Source: Dendrobium chrysotoxum (taxonomy: Eukaryota; Streptophyta; Magnoliopsida; Asparagales; Orchidaceae). Taken from it: a stretch of DNA of 64,000 nucleotides. Shown one piece after another: positions 49,101 to 55,000 of the stretch. Every line of letters starts with the position of its first letter. Position 1 is the first letter of the stretch. The DNA lies in assembly GCA_019925795.1 (NCBI GenBank), contig CM034307.1, positions 67,456,864-67,520,863 of the forward strand, written 5' to 3'. The notes beneath the pieces are model-generated. The model was not told the origin of the DNA. It made no database searches and was given only the letters and a program-made list of their open reading frames with translations. The position numbers were made by a program, and so were the translations under genes.

Positions 49101-52020
49101 CTGCTGCTAATTCCTGTGCAGGTTGCTTTGGTTTCTCCTTGTGAGGGCTGATTTGGGTGGTTCTTATTGGCTGTTTTGGAGGCATATTTATATGAGCAAA
49201 TTATTTCCCTTTCCCCCTCCTCTTACATATGGTGGCTGAATTTCTATGGTAGGGGTTGTTGAAGTGAAAACAAAAAAACCTGAGGGTTTCTTCTTTAGCT
49301 TGCGAGTTGTCTTCTTCTTAATCCCTATTTCTTTCTCTCGATCTTCCTTCTACTTCTTCCCTCCACGATTACCCTTCCACTAGTATTTTTATTCTTTTAA
49401 AAATTGAGAGTTGTAAGGAGGTCTTGTGCACTGTCTATTGGTATTTGCCGAAGGAGTGTCAATTTGTGTTGGATCATAATTTCCGTGGTGGATTACTGGT
49501 TTGTTCTTTCTTTTGAACACATTTCCCTATTTTGTGATGTGCTGTGAGGTGACCACTCGTGATTGTTCTGAGGTTATTATAATTTATATGTTTTGTTTCT
49601 TTTGTTTTCTTGTGCGACTTCCTAATCATTTTCCTACATTTGATTTTCTACTAAGTTTTCATCATTTGGTGTTTGTTTATGTGATAGTGAAAGGAGTCTT
49701 TTTGCATGCCTAGTGTTCTCCTACTTGATTTTAGAACTTAGATTGCATCAATTTGGAATCAGAGCCTTAGGTTGTAGGGCAAGTCTTCCTTTCTCTTTAA
49801 AAATGAAAAAGACAAAAAAAATGAATAACCAAAATAATCAACAAGTAGATTGGCAACAAATGATTATGCAACAAATGGCTAACCTACAACAACAAATGAA
49901 AATAATGGCTAATACCCTGTTTGCATTAAATCTAAACAATGTTAATAACCAAAACATTGAAATTGAAGATGAAGCACCACAAAACCAAAATAGAAACAAT
50001 AGACAATGGGACCATGGGATTAAAATTGACGTCAATACATTTGAAGGCAATTACAACCTGAACAATTTCTTGAATGGGTAAAGAAAATGGATCAATTTTT
50101 TGAGTGAAAAGAAATCCCTGAGAATAAAAAAGTTAGGTTTGCTAGTTTAAGGCTTACTGGTCATGCGTTATCTTGGTGGAAAAACCTTCAGAATAACAGA
50201 GTAAGGAGAGGCAAAAAGAAAATTTAAACGTGGATTAGAATGAAAGAAAAAATGTGGAGAAGATTCTTGAGACTTTGCCCTTTACAGTTCCAATTCAGAC
50301 CAGTGATGATCTTATTAATGATGTTGTGGATATTCGTACTACCCAGACAAGACATGGAGTGCACCGATGATTCTTAGTTAGATGGAGTGGACGTCCTTTG
50401 ACTGATTGTACTTGGATTGAAACTGAGGAGTTGCAACTTCGTCGTCCTAATATCTACCAGCATATTTTAGAGACGTTCTTATCAGGAGATGAGATTCTTC
50501 CACTATAGGAGAATTGATGTAGTCAAGAATTTACATTTTATATATTTTTTATATTTTTGTATGTGTTATTGGACGCTATGTTGCCCTATGATGGAAAGAT
50601 GGAAAACAACTCATGATCATGCTGGGTTTGGTGCTCTCAGGTTGGTTCACACTATTGTCCTTCCACTTGTGTCGATTTTACTTCCTTACTCCTTGGTGGC
50701 TGGTTGGGTGATTATGTATGGCCTATTTTTAACTGGGCTTGGCCCATTTTCTTCTTTAGTTAGCTGGTTGTTTGGTTTTCCCTGTTGGTTGTTCAGTTTC
50801 CTTGTTGGCTGCTCAGTTTCCTCCCAACTGGCAATTTTCGTTGTGGTTGTTTGGTTTCCCTAATGTCTGCTCGGTTTCCCTGCTACTGGCTGCTCGGTTT
50901 TTCCCCTTATTGATTCTTGTGTAGGTTGCTTTGGCTTCTCCTTGTGAGGGCTGATTTGGGTGGTTCTTTTTGGTTGTTTTGGAGGCAAATTATTGTCATT
51001 TCCCCCTCTTTCTCCTATATATGGTGGCTGAATTTTTATGGTAAGGGTTATTGAAGTGAAAAAAAAAATTGAGGGTTTCTTCTTTGCTTGCAAGCTGTCT
51101 TCTTCTTAATCTGTATTTCTTCCTCTCGGTCTTCCTTCTACTTCTTCCCTCTACGGTTACCCTTCCACTAGTATCTTCTTTTAAAAATTGAGAGTTGTAA
51201 GGTCTTGTGCCCTGTCCTGTTGGTATTTGCCAGAGGAGCGTTGACTTGTACTGGATTATAATTCAGTGGTGGATCATTCGTTTGTCCTTTCTTTTGAGCA
51301 CATTTCCTATTTTGTGATGTGCATGTGAGGTGACCACTCGTGGTTGTTTTGAGGGTATTATAATATGTGTTTTGTTTCTTTTGTTTTCTTGCGCGACTTC
51401 CTAACCATTTTATTACATTTGATTTTCTACTAAGTTTCCATCATTTGGCGTTTGTTTATGTCATAGTGAAAGGAGTCTTTTTGCATGCCTAGTGTTCTCC
51501 TACTTGATTTTAGAACTTAGGTTGCATCACCGACTCACTAGGATAATCCTCATCCTCAACCAAATTCATAAACATTTTATATAACTACAACCATATGGTA
51601 TATAACACCAGCGTGTTGCTATCACGACCCGGCCCGGAGACTCGAATTAACAAGGAGGGAATGAACAGTCGGATGATAAGAACATTTTTCCATAATTATA
51701 CATAATAGTAATGACTAATATTTCTCAAACACTGAAGAGCCACTAACACTATTTGTATATTGAATATGCATTTAAACATAAACACATTTTACCTGCTTTC
51801 ATTTGAGCGTCGTCTTTTGTAGACATATTCCTCTCCTCTTTCAGCCAATTCTATTTGTTAGGAGACTAGTCTGAAAGTTTAGTTTAATATGTTGAGTTTA
51901 TATGATAAACTCAGTGGTTAATCATGCTTGTAACATAGAAACTTCATATGCATAAAAATGAATGTTCCTTTGGCTTTCTCTTTCTAGCTTTTGCATTTAT
52001 AACGTACCCGTGCATGTTAA

Positions 52021-52052
<32 letters not shown>

Positions 52053-55000
52053 CATTATTTCTATTTTATTCCATTTACAATAGCTAGGTATACAAAATAA
52101 AGCATACTTATTTCTTTGTCTTTCTTACACAAATTATTTTTCATTATTTTTCATTTGTCCATTTCCATTATACATTTATTCCATTTTCATTTCCATTTGT
52201 ATAGGAGCACTATTTAAATGTACCGAAAAAGTACAACCATTTTCATTACCCTTTCCATTTCCATTTAACATGCATGGGTACGTTGCTTTCCCAGCCAGTA
52301 CCATACGGGGGTGAACTCCTATAATTTGCATGCATATACCTTTTCCTTTTTCATTTATGTTTTTATTTACATATTATAAGTGTTTTCCTTTATCTCATTG
52401 TTCCTTACATATATATTATGTACTTTAAATAATATATGTATACTTTCCATCATATACACTTTCAATTTCACTTTCTTTTTCTTTTGTTTGTGTTTTAAAT
52501 CGATACATACATCTTTCACATATTCATATACATTCATAGTATCATGATAGTTTATATGCATCCTTAACTGTTATAATAATTTTAAATGTTAAATTTTTAT
52601 CATCATATATACATTTGATTTTACATCATCTTGCATGAAATAATATCTAATTATAAGTAAAACAATTATATATGACATTACATTTAGAATTTGAAATGAA
52701 AATAAAATAATGAAATTGCCATAACAACTGTAATTACCCACTTCGAATATTTTCGAATTTTAATTCCTTTCAAACCCCGAGCTTTGCTATAGATTTCAAT
52801 ACTCGTCTTAACTTAATTATGAAAATTTTCCACTGTTCAAATAATATCAATGAGATCTTAATTAATATAAAACTTCAACTTGGAGTAATCAAATATATCT
52901 TTAAAGTAACATCAAGTATTTTTATTCTTCTTACGATAACTTAATTTACTTCAAACATTTCTAAAGTGTACTTTTACTTAATTGAACATCATTAATCATA
53001 ACATAAAGGAGCTCTAATTCATCCCAAAATTTTTATTAAAACAAAATAATGACCTCACCAAAATTTTTCTTCCTTCCTTGCAAATCTCCTTCCTTCACTG
53101 CCGAACCAAAAGCTTACTATAATTGGATTCTTTCTACAACAATAATGTCTTTTCAATTAGAAAATGAGAATATAAATTCTTATCTAAGTCAAACTTAATT
53201 AATAGTTTAAACACTTATTCTTTATTTCACTATCAGATAATAAAAGAAACTTCAAAAGAAAATCTCCAAATTCTTTCCTCTTTCTCTCCAAATTTCTTCC
53301 TTCCGCTTTCAATCTCTTCTATTACCTTTAATTAAACATCCCTCGTTGTTTAGGCGAAGTGATGGAAGGATTTTACAGAAATGAAAAAAAATCGACAAAT
53401 GAACCTTCCATTCTTCTTCCTCTCGTTCGCTGCCTCTTCTCTAAATTTGTGCTTCTTTAGCGACAATAAACGAAGAGGAGGAAGTTATTCTTCGTGAGGA
53501 GTCACCTAATTTCATTCTCGTACTCAATCCTTTGCTCAGAAACGCAATCTGACCCGTCCAGGAGCTCTCGTGGGTGAGTTCGGTTCGTCGGCTTCACATG
53601 TTGCTCTCAGTTTTGCTCCCTGTTCGTGTGGGTTTAATTATTAGGGCTGGCCGGTTCAATCGAACCAGCCAGATTAAACCTGCTCTTACAATTGCAATGG
53701 TGAATTGGAATCTCTAGTTCCATAGCAAAAATGCATCAGGGTAAATCATGTAAATCATGGTGTAACATGTCATCCTTGATTATTTTTGTGTATCATATTT
53801 AATGGCATGATATTAATCATACTGCATAAAGTAACATTTTAGTATTAAGCCAAGATTCACTTACCTTAAGTAAAATGTGAACTTATAAGCTTTCTCTAAG
53901 GCTCCTTCTCTCTTCCAACAACTGCATAGTCTTCATCCAGCTCTCTACTAAAGTTTCATTTGGGACGGCTTTCTTACTGCTTTTTAAAGCAGCTTTTTAG
54001 TACAAAAATTTGTACTAAAAAACTGCTTTAAGAAGCAATAAAAAGTCATCCCAAACGAAGCCTAAGTCTTACAGCCCAAATGGCTTCATCTCTTATCTTT
54101 CTCCCTTATATGCAGGCAACCCCCCTTCTCCTCGATTCTTGTGACCATCTCCCCAGCCACCACCGGGGACCTCCTAATACCACAAATGGAAGGATGCCAC
54201 GTAGTTATGAATTCCCTAGTCTTTTCCAAGCAAGTAGCTGGCAAACATGCAGATACTGACTTTAACATGTGGTCGAGAAAAATTAGTCGAGAAAAATGTA
54301 CATAGAATTAGTTCAGGATTGCCAAACTGAGAGCAATCATCTGTATGATTACAAAAACGCATGTAAGATCCAAAAAAAAAAGTGCATACGTTCCACCTGT
54401 ACAATTTCCATACATGTTTAATTCAAATCCAGCTGTTTTTTCTACGAAGTTTTCCGTGTGTAGCCACTAACTTGGGATTAATTTAAGCTTAAAACATCTA
54501 TTATAATATGATTAATTTAGCAGGAAAAATCTATCTTAAGTGTGTCATTTCTAATGTCTTCCGAACAAATGCTATTTATCTAATTTCTGTGAACAATTTT
54601 GACCTTTCAAATAATCATTTTATCTTTTTTTTTCTTTTAAGTCCTGTACTTTTGCCTCATACATATAAATGTCATATTATTTCAGGGCATATCTGAGGGA
54701 ATTTGGCTGCATATGCGAAGGGATTTTTTTTTTTTTTTCGAGTCCTGCATGTTTGCCTCCTATATTAAAATGTCACATTATTTCAGGGCATATCTGAAGG
54801 GAATGTGTTCTACTGCTTACTTAAAGTTATAAGTATACCTGGTAATGATGAGAACTTTACTAAGGATCCCATTAGCATAATTTGTCTTTTTATGTTTAGC
54901 ATTTAGCTTATGTTCATGTCTGTTGAAATCCTCGGATCTAGTAGGAAATGGCTGTAGTAGAATTTTGTTGGGGCTGGTTATGTAAATTTTGATGCCCAGA

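Larger units (their letters stand above)
48755..51529 (+). mobile_element. Ty3/gypsy chromovirus-derived LTR element with most of its interior deleted
   Basis: Two LTRs (48755-49750 and 50515-51529) bound a 764-bp interior. A primer site TGGAATCAGAGC (49754-49765) is one mismatch from the initiator-Met tRNA complement, and a purine-rich AGGAGAAT precedes the 3' LTR. The interior keeps the start of gag, then jumps near 50270 to the integrase C-terminus with chromodomain. Protease, reverse transcriptase and RNase H are gone. Flanks CCGAA and CCGAC agree at 4 of 5 bases. It is a non-autonomous deletion derivative, with several LTR-LTR differences, so not a very recent insertion. Confidence 0.9.

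Noticed and set aside
48911..51093. Several frames of 70-124 codons around the LTR element
   Set aside because: They lie inside the two LTRs, appear in both copies and are hydrophobic by base composition.
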